A stretch of DNA of 41,831 nt from Candidatus Saccharimonadota bacterium (GTDB lineage Bacteria; Patescibacteriota; Saccharimonadia; Saccharimonadales; UBA4665), in contig JAGQNT010000211.1 of the NCBI GenBank assembly GCA_020427965.1, positions 1-41,831 on the forward strand, written 5' to 3'. Positions within the stretch are counted from its first letter, which is position 1, and each line of letters begins with the position of its first letter. Both the position numbers and the translations under genes were made by a program. Of this stretch, positions 1 to 8,071 are shown one piece after another. The notes under the pieces were generated by a model that worked only from the letters and a program-made list of their open reading frames with translations, had not been told where the DNA came from and ran no database searches.

Positions 1-288
1 AATAAACACCAGGGTGTTTTCTACTGGTATCACGACTTTACTGTTACCAATAACAGTGGTCAGGACTTGCAGGCCTGGCGCATTATCGCCCAGTGGGACA
101 GTAGCACCAACGCCGTGTGGGCTAACGGCACCGATACTACTATCAACTACTACGAAGATACGTCTGAGCTGCGACTGCTCAGCACACAGCCACTCGCCGA
201 CGGCGATTCATTTACCTTTACCGCGGACCTGGGCGACCCAGATCGTAACTGGGTGCTCGGGACGTACTACATAGAGGGAGCGCCGTAA
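1..288 (+). CDS. C-terminal part of a secreted beta-sandwich-like protein (5' truncated)
   Basis: The reading frame is open from base 1 and stops at 286-288, so only the last 95 codons are visible. The segment FTVTNNSGQDLQAW followed by alternating polar/hydrophobic strands and a late LADGDSFTFTADLGD stretch resembles the beta-sandwich of CBM2-like or TasA-like extracellular domains; this is a by-eye resemblance, not a family assignment. No membrane segment is present in the visible part. Its TAA overlaps the ATG of the signal peptidase gene (TAATG), so the two are translationally coupled. A SipW-type peptidase directly downstream makes it a plausible substrate of that enzyme, which is inference. 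Confidence 0.6.
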   Translation, partial: NKHQGVFYWYHDFTVTNNSGQDLQAWRIIAQWDSSTNAVWANGTDTTINYYEDTSELRLLSTQPLADGDSFTFTADLGDPDRNWVLGTYYIEGAP

Positions 289-1484
289 TGCTGCGCAGAT
301 TGAGGTCCATTAATGCGCCAACATGGGGTCTGCTGTGCGCCATGCTGGTCATGGCCGCAGTGTCAGTCGTCGCTAGAAGCACTGATGTGATCCCCTCAAA
401 ATTATTCCTATACGGCCTGCAGCCAGGCATGTCGCTTGCCATAGCCGGCCTGAGCGTGGCCTTAGTCCGTGGCAAACAAGACCGCGTCCGCCACCGAGCC
501 GAAAAAGCTTATCTGGTTGGCAGCGTCATGGCTGTGTGGTTTGTGTTGTATTTTCTATCCGGACTAATTACCACGTATGTTGAAAACAGTCTAGTGGCCG
601 GCCTATCGAGCATGCTGATCAATATTTGGACGTTTGGCGTCGTAGCAGCGGCAATCGAGTATTCACGTCACGGTATCATGCAGCTGGTTAATCGACGAGA
701 CGTGGTGTGGTTTGGTATTGCGGTTGCCACGGTGCTTGCCATCCAACAGATGAGTTTTGGGCAGCTGTCGCAAGCGGATGGCCTGGATGGATTTATAAAA
801 CTGGCCGTTTCGGACTTTATCCCGGTCATCATGAGTAGTTTGTTGCTCACCTATTTAGCGATCGCCGGTGGTCTGCCTGCCATGCTGGTCTACCGATTAG
901 GCCTAGTGGCAACTGTGATTTTCCCGCCAATTATTCCAAAATATGATTGGTACCTGCAAGGCATCTCACTGATACTACTGACCGTCAGTGCCTACATTGC
1001 CATTGACCGCACCAGGCAAGACCGTCAAGTAGCCAGTCACCGCTACCGTCATCACCCCAAAATGGCGTATGATCTGATGTGGCTGGCTGTGATGCTCGGG
1101 TTGGTTTTGTTTGTCACCGGCTTTTTGTCGTACAAACCCTCAGCCATCGTCTCCAATAGTATGAAGCCCGTCTATAGTCGTGGCGCCATTGTGGTCGTCC
1201 AAAAGATTGGCAACCCCATGGACGTACAGGTCGGCGACATTGTACAATACCAACGCAAAGATAAGTTAATAACACATAGGGTGGTCGTCATCGACAATGC
1301 CGCCGATGGGAGTGGGAAACGCGTGTTTATTACCAAGGGTGACAACAGCCCCAGCCAGGACCCAATCGTTACTGAGACTCAACTCGTTGGCATTGTACGT
1401 GCGGCAATACCGTTCGCCGGATATCCGTCGGTCTGGCTCCAGGAAACTGTCCAAGGAAAGCAGCAGGCTGATGTCGGACAATGA
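288..1484 (+). CDS. Signal peptidase I, SipW/ER-type, with multi-helix N-terminal extension
   Basis: 398 residues. The C-terminal third carries the S26 peptidase core: the nucleophile motif SNSMKP (Ser291), the GDIVQY strand, THRVVV with His330 in the place where the bacterial LepB type has Lys, and the downstream TKGDNSPSQDP and LVGIVRAAIPFAGYP blocks. A Ser/His arrangement is typical of the archaeal/ER/SipW branch, which cleaves signal peptides of selected secreted proteins. Unlike ordinary SipW (about 190 residues) the first ~270 residues form roughly seven hydrophobic helices. The gene overlaps its upstream neighbour by one base and its downstream neighbour by 14 bases, indicating one operon. 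The extension's function is unknown. Confidence 0.85.
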   Translation: MLRRLRSINAPTWGLLCAMLVMAAVSVVARSTDVIPSKLFLYGLQPGMSLAIAGLSVALVRGKQDRVRHRAEKAYLVGSVMAVWFVLYFLSGLITTYVENSLVAGLSSMLINIWTFGVVAAAIEYSRHGIMQLVNRRDVVWFGIAVATVLAIQQMSFGQLSQADGLDGFIKLAVSDFIPVIMSSLLLTYLAIAGGLPAMLVYRLGLVATVIFPPIIPKYDWYLQGISLILLTVSAYIAIDRTRQDRQVASHRYRHHPKMAYDLMWLAVMLGLVLFVTGFLSYKPSAIVSNSMKPVYSRGAIVVVQKIGNPMDVQVGDIVQYQRKDKLITHRVVVIDNAADGSGKRVFITKGDNSPSQDPIVTETQLVGIVRAAIPFAGYPSVWLQETVQGKQQADVGQ

Positions 1485-2610
1485 CGCTGACAAGCAGGCC
1501 AAACGACCAATTGGGTTCGTGGCACTCGGCATCGCCTTGCTGGCGGTTTGTGGCTACCTCGTTTATGACGCGCAGCAACAAAAATCCACCCTAGCACCCA
1601 CGCCCAGTGCGTATCGGTATAGCACCACACAAAATGTCCACACTACGGTTAGCTATAATAGCAACAGCTTTTTTGGTGATGGCCCCGGCGCTAGCAACAC
1701 CGCCTACGTCGCCAAGCTAACCAACACTGTCAAAGCCATGTTCCACTATGCCTACAGAGGCAATAAAACCACCCAACTGACCTACCGTTACGACGTCACC
1801 GCAACAGTAAAAAACATTCATGCTACAGGCGGTGATAGCGAGAAAACTTCCAACGTGTGGAATAAGCAATTCACGCTCCTCAACCCTATCACAGCCACGC
1901 AAACGACCAAGAGTTTCACCGTTGATCCGATTGTAATCATCCCGTTCGCTTCATACCGGACCCTTGTCGACCAATTCCGGGACGGATTAAGCCTGCCAGT
2001 TAACAGTGAAATGATCACGACCTTTACCATGCGTGTCTCGGGTAAAGTTGGCGGCACACCGTTTACTGACACCAAAATTGCGTCTGTCTCCGCACCTCTC
2101 GATCAACCGGTCTACCAACTAGCAACAAAATACACGAAAACAGACCAGCAAACTGTGCTCCCACAAACATCGCAGCGCATAGAAGATATTCTGGCTCGCT
2201 ACGAAGTGGTTATCGCCATAGTGGTTGGTTTGACTGGTCTAACTGCTATGGGCTATGGCTTCCGCAAGCAAATATTCAAGAGCCCGTACCAACGCGAACT
2301 CGATCGAATCTACCGCTACTACGACAACATCATTATCCGTGCCAAGCGCCCGGCTAATCTAGCCAACAAAAACTACGTTTCAGTACAAAGTTTTGATGAT
2401 CTACTAAACATCGAGGAAGAGATCAAAGCACCAATCATCGCCAGCCCAACGGGCGTCGAGGCTACCCAGTTCCTCATCACCCGTGACGACGTGGTCTACG
2501 TCTATACCCTGGGTGATTTGCCAGCCCGCAAGTCGTCATCAGATCAGACCACCAGCAGCGAACCGACCGTCCATAAGCACCCTGTGGTCAAACGCAAAGT
2601 CAGCGGCTGA
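1471..2610 (+). CDS. DUF5305-like membrane protein
   Basis: 379 residues from the ATG at 1471, chosen because it lies inside the end of the signal peptidase gene with an AGGAAAG sequence about 11 bases upstream; longer in-frame extensions would run deep into that gene. One helix near residues 13-30 (IGFVALGIALLAVCGYLVYD), a ~220-residue extracytoplasmic beta-rich region, a second helix near 245-265 (VVIAIVVGLTGLTAMGYGF), and a cytoplasmic tail containing ELDRIYRYYDNIIIRAKRP and a short LLNIEEEIKAPI motif. This order matches my recollection of DUF5305 proteins, which in haloarchaea and some bacteria lie beside SipW-like peptidases. The function is unknown; an assembly or anchoring role for the peptidase substrate is inferred. 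Confidence 0.65.
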   Translation: MSDNDADKQAKRPIGFVALGIALLAVCGYLVYDAQQQKSTLAPTPSAYRYSTTQNVHTTVSYNSNSFFGDGPGASNTAYVAKLTNTVKAMFHYAYRGNKTTQLTYRYDVTATVKNIHATGGDSEKTSNVWNKQFTLLNPITATQTTKSFTVDPIVIIPFASYRTLVDQFRDGLSLPVNSEMITTFTMRVSGKVGGTPFTDTKIASVSAPLDQPVYQLATKYTKTDQQTVLPQTSQRIEDILARYEVVIAIVVGLTGLTAMGYGFRKQIFKSPYQRELDRIYRYYDNIIIRAKRPANLANKNYVSVQSFDDLLNIEEEIKAPIIASPTGVEATQFLITRDDVVYVYTLGDLPARKSSSDQTTSSEPTVHKHPVVKRKVSG

Positions 2611-2616
2611 CGTATC

Positions 2617-4338
2617 TTAGTGAAGCGTCGCGTCTAGTTTACGCAGCAGGGCTTGTCTTTGCGGGCTGTTGTTGGTCCAGACGCTGGACCAGAACTTTGT
2701 TGCCAGATAGCTCTCTTCGGGCTTACTGGTTAGTATGATCAGCTGTTGATTTTCCGGTGATGTCATCAGCAGTTGCTGTGCGATCACCGGCCGAATAGGT
2801 GCACTATTCTTCAGTGGGTAGGCAGACTTCTTGATATCCACACCAAGCAAATAGGGCAGTGCGAGAAAAGCGAGCATTAAAACAACCATCCAAGTTTTTT
2901 GCCGAACCGCACTCGTGGCAGCCACACCTATCGCCAACAGGAACACGCTGGCAATTAACGCGACGCTATAGCCAAGCTTTACCACATAGTAATGCTGCGT
3001 CCCGAATACCAACTGTTGATGCAAGGCTAACACCGCCCATTCAAGCGAAACTGCCGCCATAATCCAGGCCAACCAACGCGCGTGCGTCGCTTGCCGCACC
3101 ACGGCCAGCATCGTGACGACCACGAGTATTAATGTCATGAGGGTAGAAAGTGGTGGCACGGCACCAAGCGAATCAATCGAACCAGCGCCTTTGGAGCTAA
3201 GCCGTAGCTGAACAAACAATTGCATCAACGCAAGCATAGCCACCAACGACCAACCGAGCCAAACAGTCCACGGCAAACGTTTCAGGAAATCTTTTTGTAC
3301 TATCATGGTCCGGACCAAGACATCCGCGACAATCAAACCGATCGTTACCCCAGATAATACCCATGTAAAAGTAGCCCCCACGCACATCAGTGCCAGTCCA
3401 ACGAGGTAAGATGATCCTCGGGAATCGGTTTTTGCCCCCAAATATTCAACGGCCAATACTGAACTTCCCAGCAGAAAGACGATGGTAGCAATGAAGGTTT
3501 GGAATCCATATCCAAAGAGTGGAACTAACAAGGTGATTGCCAACAGACCAATCACTCCCGCCATCACCATGACATCTTTTGTTGACGTTCGTTTCGTGAA
3601 CAACCGAAATGTCGTCACGGCCAGTTCAAATAACAGGTACACCGCCAGAAACAGCCACAGTAACGCATAGCCGTAATAGCTCACAACTCTCACGGTCAAA
3701 CTATCACTGCCCACCAGCCTGACCAGGAGATTCTCCAAAAACGCCCCGTTTACATGCCAGCCTTGAGGATAGTTCACATACCGAAATTCAATCAGATTAG
3801 CGTGTTTTTGCCGATCGTTGGTGTAGAGGTAGCCCCCCGTCTGTCTAGTGGACTCAATCATGGCAATGTGGTTAATGTCATCACCAGTGTGCGCCGCGTA
3901 TCGCACTACTGTCGCTGCCGACGGGTGACGAAGAACCGGCAATGCGACGAACAGACAAGTCAATAACCCGACTGTCAACATCGAGACGGCTTCGGCACGG
4001 CGTTTTTTATCCTCTCTTGGCGGCAGGCTATGAAAAACCGTCAACCACCAGGTCGCTGTAGCTAGTAACAGTAATACTCCATTGGTCGAAATGCGCACTC
4101 CGACTAACCAACTAATCATAAACAGACTTGCCAAAACGACGGCAAAATATACATATCCCCAAATAAACTGGTGCAGTCTGCCGTAAGATCGACACGCTAG
4201 CTGCCTGCTCGCAAGCCAAAGAAGCACCAAGAATGACACCACCGCCAGCCGAGTAGGTATCAAAAGCGTCGCCCCTAACAACAGTACTAGGTCCAGCGTA
4301 GAGAGCTGCTCAAATCGAGTTTTTGTCACCCCAAACAT
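2617..4338 (-). CDS. Polytopic membrane protein, possible GT-C type glycosyltransferase
   Basis: 573 residues with about twelve to thirteen hydrophobic helices. Between helices 5 and 6 there is a long polar loop containing TGDDINHIAMIESTRQTGGY and YPQGWHVNGAF, and a soluble C-terminal stretch of about 60 residues with QQLLMTSPENQQLIILTSKP. An acidic pair in the first large outer loop is the usual hallmark of lipid-phosphosugar-dependent GT-C enzymes (PMT/ArnT/AglB group), so a glycosyltransferase is a reasonable guess, but I do not recognise the family. Translation begins at the ATG complementary to 4336-4338, 7 nt after a perfect TATAAT, so the message is probably leaderless. It converges with the DUF5305-like gene with 6 bases between. 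Confidence 0.6.
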   Translation of the reverse strand: MFGVTKTRFEQLSTLDLVLLLGATLLIPTRLAVVSFLVLLWLASRQLACRSYGRLHQFIWGYVYFAVVLASLFMISWLVGVRISTNGVLLLLATATWWLTVFHSLPPREDKKRRAEAVSMLTVGLLTCLFVALPVLRHPSAATVVRYAAHTGDDINHIAMIESTRQTGGYLYTNDRQKHANLIEFRYVNYPQGWHVNGAFLENLLVRLVGSDSLTVRVVSYYGYALLWLFLAVYLLFELAVTTFRLFTKRTSTKDVMVMAGVIGLLAITLLVPLFGYGFQTFIATIVFLLGSSVLAVEYLGAKTDSRGSSYLVGLALMCVGATFTWVLSGVTIGLIVADVLVRTMIVQKDFLKRLPWTVWLGWSLVAMLALMQLFVQLRLSSKGAGSIDSLGAVPPLSTLMTLILVVVTMLAVVRQATHARWLAWIMAAVSLEWAVLALHQQLVFGTQHYYVVKLGYSVALIASVFLLAIGVAATSAVRQKTWMVVLMLAFLALPYLLGVDIKKSAYPLKNSAPIRPVIAQQLLMTSPENQQLIILTSKPEESYLATKFWSSVWTNNSPQRQALLRKLDATLH

Positions 4339-4345
4339 GAGCCGT

Positions 4346-4351
4346 ATTATA
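4346..4351 (-). promoter_or_regulatory. -10 element TATAAT of the 573-residue membrane protein gene
   Basis: A perfect TATAAT on the minus strand ends 7 nt before the start codon, which predicts a transcript beginning at or next to the ATG (leaderless). Confidence 0.6.
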
Positions 4352-4376
4352 GCGTATGACCAGATAACTCAGCGCG

Positions 4377-5582
4377 CTATGGCATCCACGAGTAGCCGTG
4401 ACGTAATTTCCACAGGAAGTATTTTTCCAGCATCAATTTGGACCAGTCATTGAGGACGTTTGGCACCATGATGGCAAACCAACGCGGCTTGAATAGTGAG
4501 TTGCCAAGAATAATCACTTCCTTGTGTCCGGCATCCATCACGCACAGCGCAGGAATCTTACCCCATGGTTTCTCAACGAAGTTCGACTTGCCGCGCAGGG
4601 CTTTGACAACATTTTTAGCGACAATCTTACCGGTACTATCACTGGGATAGCCGGTCTTTGGCACGCCAAATGGCACCCGTCCAGGCGTAAAGGATGGTTT
4701 GACATCTACGGCCAGACCCGCGCCCCAGACATTATCATATTTCTTGTGCTGATAACTGGGCTTCACGTCCAAGAATAGGTTCTCGGGCGCCTCCAGTTTG
4801 GGCGACTTGGCAATGAGATCCACGCCAGTGAACGGCACCATTAGCATGGTGAACTTGCTCGGTATAACCTCATCTGTATCTAAGACTACCGATTCTTTGG
4901 TCACTTCTTTGACGCCCACCTCAGTTCGATAATGAATATTAAACATTTTCATAAAACTCTTCAGGTACGGCTCCGCCAGTAGCATGCCATCAATCCCGAA
5001 GTGTCCCAGATACGTTTCAGGCGTAATCCAGTACAAGTCGACCTTTTTACGGATTTTTTGCTCGCGCAACCACTTTTCGACGTTAAACAGAAACTCATAG
5101 GCTGCGCCCATACAGCTGGCCTTTTGCGTGGCGCCAACTACGATTGGGCCAGGGTCTTGTTTGAACTCCTCCAGTTTTTTGCGCATATCCAGGGCACCAT
5201 CTACCGAGCCAACATAGCAGGCGTGCTCGCGCACTCCAGGAGCAATATCACGGTTGACGCGCGGACCAGTTGCAATCACCAGCTCATCGTATGGAAACGC
5301 ACCACTATTTTCAGTTACGACTTCTTGCGCATCAGGATCAACACTCACTGCCGTATCGACGACAAATTTGACGCCTCGCTTGTCAAAGACAGGCCGACGC
5401 GGCACCAACACCTGGTCTACCTCACGACGGCCAATCGGCACCCAAATAAGAGAGGGGAAGTAGAGCGAATGTTCCTTACGGTCGATAACTGTCACTGCAA
5501 CTTTGTTTTTCATGCGCCGTTTTATTTCCAGCGCAGCAGTGGCGCCGGCAAAATTGGCTCCGACAACAACAACTTGTTTCAT
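4377..5582 (-). CDS. sqr: Sulfide:quinone oxidoreductase-like flavoprotein
   Basis: 401 residues. The N-terminus has the FAD-binding Rossmann motif VVVGANFAGATAAL with the acidic strand end TVIDR, and the second dinucleotide-type motif VIATGPRVN. Three cysteines fall where SQR enzymes carry their redox cysteines: Cys122 (HACYVG), Cys157 (KASCMGAAYEF, matching the SQR CxGxAYEF block) and Cys347 (PALCVMDAG). The C-terminus is amphipathic (DWSKLMLEKYFLWKLRHGY), as expected for monotopic membrane attachment. The family oxidises sulfide to polysulfide or persulfide and reduces membrane quinone. A strong AAGGAG lies 7 bases before the ATG. The rhodanese gene lies just upstream on the same strand, supporting sulfide handling. 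Another NADH-dehydrogenase-like flavoprotein is the main alternative. Confidence 0.85.
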   Translation of the reverse strand: MKQVVVVGANFAGATAALEIKRRMKNKVAVTVIDRKEHSLYFPSLIWVPIGRREVDQVLVPRRPVFDKRGVKFVVDTAVSVDPDAQEVVTENSGAFPYDELVIATGPRVNRDIAPGVREHACYVGSVDGALDMRKKLEEFKQDPGPIVVGATQKASCMGAAYEFLFNVEKWLREQKIRKKVDLYWITPETYLGHFGIDGMLLAEPYLKSFMKMFNIHYRTEVGVKEVTKESVVLDTDEVIPSKFTMLMVPFTGVDLIAKSPKLEAPENLFLDVKPSYQHKKYDNVWGAGLAVDVKPSFTPGRVPFGVPKTGYPSDSTGKIVAKNVVKALRGKSNFVEKPWGKIPALCVMDAGHKEVIILGNSLFKPRWFAIMVPNVLNDWSKLMLEKYFLWKLRHGYSWMP

Positions 5583-5676
5583 ATATGCTCCTTTTGTTTT
5601 TAAGATGTATAACTAGCTGAGCATAGTATGCCAGTTTCTAACTGATTAGACTGTGATCTGGGTCAAGGTGAGCGGT

Positions 5677-5934
5677 CTATAAGTATTTCGCCGCTACGTG
5701 ATCTTTATTTATGCCATTAACCAGGTTAGTAAAGCCCATGGATCGCAGTATGTTCATAGCAGCAGCCGACCTGGCGCCACTTCGACAATACAGAATGAGC
5801 TGCGTGTCTTTTGGTACATCCGCAAGCTCGGATGCGCCGGCCATCAACTTGTGCGGTGGCAAATTTATCGCCCCACGAACGTGACCAGACTTAAATTCGA
5901 ACTTTTCGCGCACATCTATGATTATTGGATCCAT
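5677..5934 (-). CDS. Single-domain rhodanese (sulfurtransferase)
   Basis: 85 residues making up one complete rhodanese domain: DVREKFEFKSGHVRGAINLP at the start and the active loop CRSGARS with catalytic Cys50. It has no signal peptide, so it acts in the cytoplasm. It is the first gene of a two-gene minus-strand unit with sqr and is transcribed divergently from the Fur-family regulator, sharing a 95-base control region that holds a perfect palindrome. The likely role is to accept sulfane sulfur produced by SQR and pass it to thiols. The substrate is inferred from context. Confidence 0.9.
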   Translation of the reverse strand: MDPIIIDVREKFEFKSGHVRGAINLPPHKLMAGASELADVPKDTQLILYCRSGARSAAAMNILRSMGFTNLVNGINKDHVAAKYL

Positions 5935-5967
5935 ACCTCGCCCTTTTTAACTGTAGTAATTCAATCT

Positions 5968-5988
5968 TAATGTAAATTGTTTACATTA
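5968..5988. promoter_or_regulatory. Perfect 9-3-9 palindromic operator
   Basis: Arms TAATGTAAA (5968-5976) and TTTACATTA (5980-5988) are exact reverse complements around a TTG spacer. The site lies midway between the divergent rhodanese-sqr and fur-rhodanese-grx operons and its right arm contains the -35 hexamer of the plus-strand promoter. An AT-rich dyad of this size in front of a Fur-family gene is the classic arrangement for autorepression. Confidence 0.75.
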
Positions 5989-6008
5989 GCAAGTTTTTTC
6001 GCTACAAT
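5980..6008 (+). promoter_or_regulatory. Promoter of the Fur-family operon
   Basis: -35 TTTACA (5980-5985), 17-base spacer, -10 TACAAT (6003-6008). The -35 lies inside the palindrome, so protein bound there would block RNA polymerase. The start codon follows 21 bases after the -10, giving a short leader. Confidence 0.7.
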
Positions 6009-6029
6009 GGGTGTGAAACGGAGCAAACT

Positions 6030-6437
6030 ATGCATACAACCGCCACTCAGGAACGAACCACTAAGTACATCGCCGCAGTGCGCGAACACTTGCAACGAAT
6101 GGGTCACGCCACCAATGCCGATTTGCTAGAGGCATTGCGCGGTACATATCCATCATTGAGTGCAACCACTGTCCACCGCATCACGGCTCGCTTACTCAGG
6201 CGCAAAGAAGTACAACTGGCACCATCGGGTGAGGCCAACGTATTACGATTTGACGCGAACACCGAGCCACACGACCACTTCATGTGTCTAAACTGCGGAT
6301 TACTACGTGACGCCGACCTAGATAAAAAGGTTCGGCCACTCATCGAGGAGTCTATTGGCGACGGCTGTGCCATATCGGGCCGGCTGGTCGTTTCCGGCCT
6401 CTGTAAATTGTGTCACCAGGGTGAATATCTCGTTTAA
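6030..6437 (+). CDS. Fur-family metalloregulator
   Basis: 135 residues. An N-terminal winged helix (about 10-75) contains the Fur-type recognition stretch LSATTVHRITARLLRRKEV. It is followed by HDHFMCLNCG with Cys86/Cys89 and by Cys125/Cys128 (GLCKLC), the pair of CxxC motifs forming the structural zinc site in PerR/Zur/Fur proteins. His81 and His83 are candidate regulatory ligands. The family represses target promoters when metal-loaded, or senses peroxide in PerR. Here all flanking genes handle sulfur or thiols, so the signal could be metal, peroxide or reactive sulfur; the sequence does not settle this. It heads a plus-strand operon running to 7952. Confidence 0.85.
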   Translation: MHTTATQERTTKYIAAVREHLQRMGHATNADLLEALRGTYPSLSATTVHRITARLLRRKEVQLAPSGEANVLRFDANTEPHDHFMCLNCGLLRDADLDKKVRPLIEESIGDGCAISGRLVVSGLCKLCHQGEYLV

Positions 6438-6447
6438 GGAGGAAAGC

Positions 6448-6846
6448 ATGAAGAAATTTATCATCATAACAGTAGTCATTATCGCCGGACTGGCTGGTTT
6501 GCTGTTGATTGCACCGCATGATGACGAGGCAAATCAGACACCGCAACGTACGTTTAGTTCTGTTCAAGCCGATGTCAAAAACGGTGCCGTCCTCTATGAC
6601 GTCCGCACACCAGAGGAATACGCCAGTGGACACTTTGCGAGTGCGGCTAATTTTTCACTGCAACAAATGCAGGCTGGGCAGCTACCTAGTGTTAGCAAGG
6701 ACACCAAGATCTATGTCTATTGTCACAGCGGTAACCGCTCAAGCCAGGCGACCGCTATTTTGCAAAATGCGGGCTACACTAACGTTGTCGATCTGGGCGG
6801 GCTGAGCAGCGTCGAGAGTATTGGCGGCACACTAACCAAATCGTAG
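6448..6846 (+). CDS. Membrane-anchored extracytoplasmic rhodanese
   Basis: 132 residues from the ATG at 6448, selected because TAAGGAGGAAAG lies just before it. An N-terminal helix (about residues 4-22, FIIITVVIIAGLAGLLLIA) acts as an anchor or uncleaved signal. The rest is a rhodanese domain with LYDVRTPEEYASGH and the active loop CHSGNRS (Cys92). The active site therefore probably faces outward, complementing the cytoplasmic rhodanese at 5677. It lies 10 bases after the regulator and 9 bases before the glutaredoxin in a tight operon. In E. coli YgaP a rhodanese is fused to a DUF2892-type membrane domain; here those two parts are separate genes of one operon. Confidence 0.88.
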   Translation: MKKFIIITVVIIAGLAGLLLIAPHDDEANQTPQRTFSSVQADVKNGAVLYDVRTPEEYASGHFASAANFSLQQMQAGQLPSVSKDTKIYVYCHSGNRSSQATAILQNAGYTNVVDLGGLSSVESIGGTLTKS

Positions 6847-6855
6847 GAGGAAGAC

Positions 6856-7104
6856 ATGAAGAAAATAACCATTTACAGCACCACGACTTGTCCATATTGC
6901 ATGATGCTAAAGAGTTGGCTGGACGATAAAGGCATCAGCTACACCGATCATCTGGTCGATCGTAACCCCATTGCCGCCCAACAAATGGTCAACCTCAGCG
7001 GCCAAATGGGCGTACCATTCAGCACCGTCGAAAACGAAGACGGATCCATAGAGAAGATTCTTGGCTTTGACCGCAATCGGTTTGAGCTAGCTCTAGCAAA
7101 CTAA
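6856..7104 (+). CDS. Glutaredoxin-like thiol-disulfide oxidoreductase
   Basis: 82 residues, a full-length small glutaredoxin/NrdH-like fold. The active site is CPYC (Cys12, Cys15) after the first strand ITIYSTT; the conserved cis-proline is in VPFSTVEN, where the usual TVP is replaced by GVP. The C-terminal helix has DRNRFELAL. A GGAGGAAG ribosome site precedes the ATG. In this operon it could reduce persulfides or mixed disulfides left by the rhodaneses, but general thiol reduction cannot be excluded. Confidence 0.88.
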   Translation: MKKITIYSTTTCPYCMMLKSWLDDKGISYTDHLVDRNPIAAQQMVNLSGQMGVPFSTVENEDGSIEKILGFDRNRFELALAN

Positions 7105-7118
7105 CGAGAGGAGAGAAT

Positions 7119-7952
7119 ATGAAAAATGTAACACTGTTTCTGGCGAGTGGCGCCGGCCGTATGCTGCGAGGTACGGTTGGTATTGCGCTGGCCTACATCG
7201 GCGTCTTACTGACCAGTGGTGTCTGGCTAGCATTGCTGCTAGTGGTTGGCGTCGTGGTCTTTCTGGGAGCGCTGCTAGACATTTGCCTCTGTGGCCTGGT
7301 AACACACGGGACGCTATCAGACAAAAAAATCCGAGGTAAATCAACCAACGAACAACAGGGTACAACCATCGCGCTAGCGGTGCTAGGCTTGGTTGCCTTC
7401 GGGGGCTTAGCTTATCTGGCAGCCAATAGCGATGATGCCGACACCAGTAGTCAAACGGCTATTACCGCGACCGTTGCACCAAAACCAACTACTACTGAGC
7501 AATCGGCTATTGATGAACACGAACAATCTCAAGAGGATATGCTGGTATACCTCATCGAGGAAGAAAAACTAGCTCACGATGTCTACACGGTGCTGTACCA
7601 GCAATATGGCGCTCGTGTCTTTGGCAACATTCTCAACAGCGAGCAGACACATCAAGATCGAGTACTCACACTGCTTGAAGCCCGCAACATTGACGACCCT
7701 CGCAGCAGTGAGCTCGGCGTATTCAACAACACCGAGCTGCAAACGCTGTACGACCAGCTCATTACTCAGGGCAAACAGAGTGCCGAGGAGGCCTACAAAG
7801 TCGGCGTTGCTATCGAGGAAAAAGATATCAAGGACATCACCGACCAGCTGGCAACCGCAACCGATAGTGACGTGGTAGCCACCCTGGAAGCACTTCGCAA
7901 CGGCTCCGAAAACCACCTGCGAGCGTTCAACCGCCAGCTAGGGCAGTACTGA
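7119..7952 (+). CDS. DUF2892 membrane domain fused to DUF2202 ferritin-like domain
   Basis: 277 residues. The first ~65 carry GRMLRGTVGIALAYIG and a second hydrophobic helix, matching the two-helix DUF2892 (YgaP membrane part). A third helix (about 80-100) and a Ser/Thr/Pro-rich linker follow. The last ~145 residues match DUF2202: an acidic EEEKLAHDVY helix, ILNSEQTHQDRVLTLLEA and NGSENHLRAFNRQL, giving the Glu and Glu-x-x-His pattern of a diiron four-helix bundle. It is the last gene of the Fur-controlled operon. The iron site and the sulfur-transfer neighbours suggest an oxidative or sulfur-stress function at the membrane surface, but no enzymatic activity is known to me for this fusion. 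Confidence 0.8.
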   Translation: MKNVTLFLASGAGRMLRGTVGIALAYIGVLLTSGVWLALLLVVGVVVFLGALLDICLCGLVTHGTLSDKKIRGKSTNEQQGTTIALAVLGLVAFGGLAYLAANSDDADTSSQTAITATVAPKPTTTEQSAIDEHEQSQEDMLVYLIEEEKLAHDVYTVLYQQYGARVFGNILNSEQTHQDRVLTLLEARNIDDPRSSELGVFNNTELQTLYDQLITQGKQSAEEAYKVGVAIEEKDIKDITDQLATATDSDVVATLEALRNGSENHLRAFNRQLGQY

Positions 7953-8007
7953 TCTATCCCCGTCAGAAGGGGCCTGTGACGCATCTACAGGCCCTAGGAC
8001 GGGCTTT
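7952..8007 (+). repeat. 56-bp structured intergenic repeat, copy 1
   Basis: It begins at the last base of the preceding stop codon. It matches 41461-41516 at 48 of 56 positions without gaps. This copy folds as nested hairpins: inner GGGCCTGT/ACAGGCCC (8 bp), outer CCCGTC/GACGGG (6 bp), ending in GGGCTTT. A terminator or a small mobile repeat are the likely explanations. Confidence 0.7.
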
Positions 8008-8071
8008 GTCGCAGAAATAGTGTAGATGACGGCTCTATTTACACCGACGATTTTAGGCTACGTAGGTTTGT

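Noticed and set aside
1297-1470. Upstream extension of the DUF5305-like gene
   Set aside because: It would overlap the signal peptidase gene by more than 180 bases and adds no domain; the ATG at 1471 precedes a proper membrane anchor.
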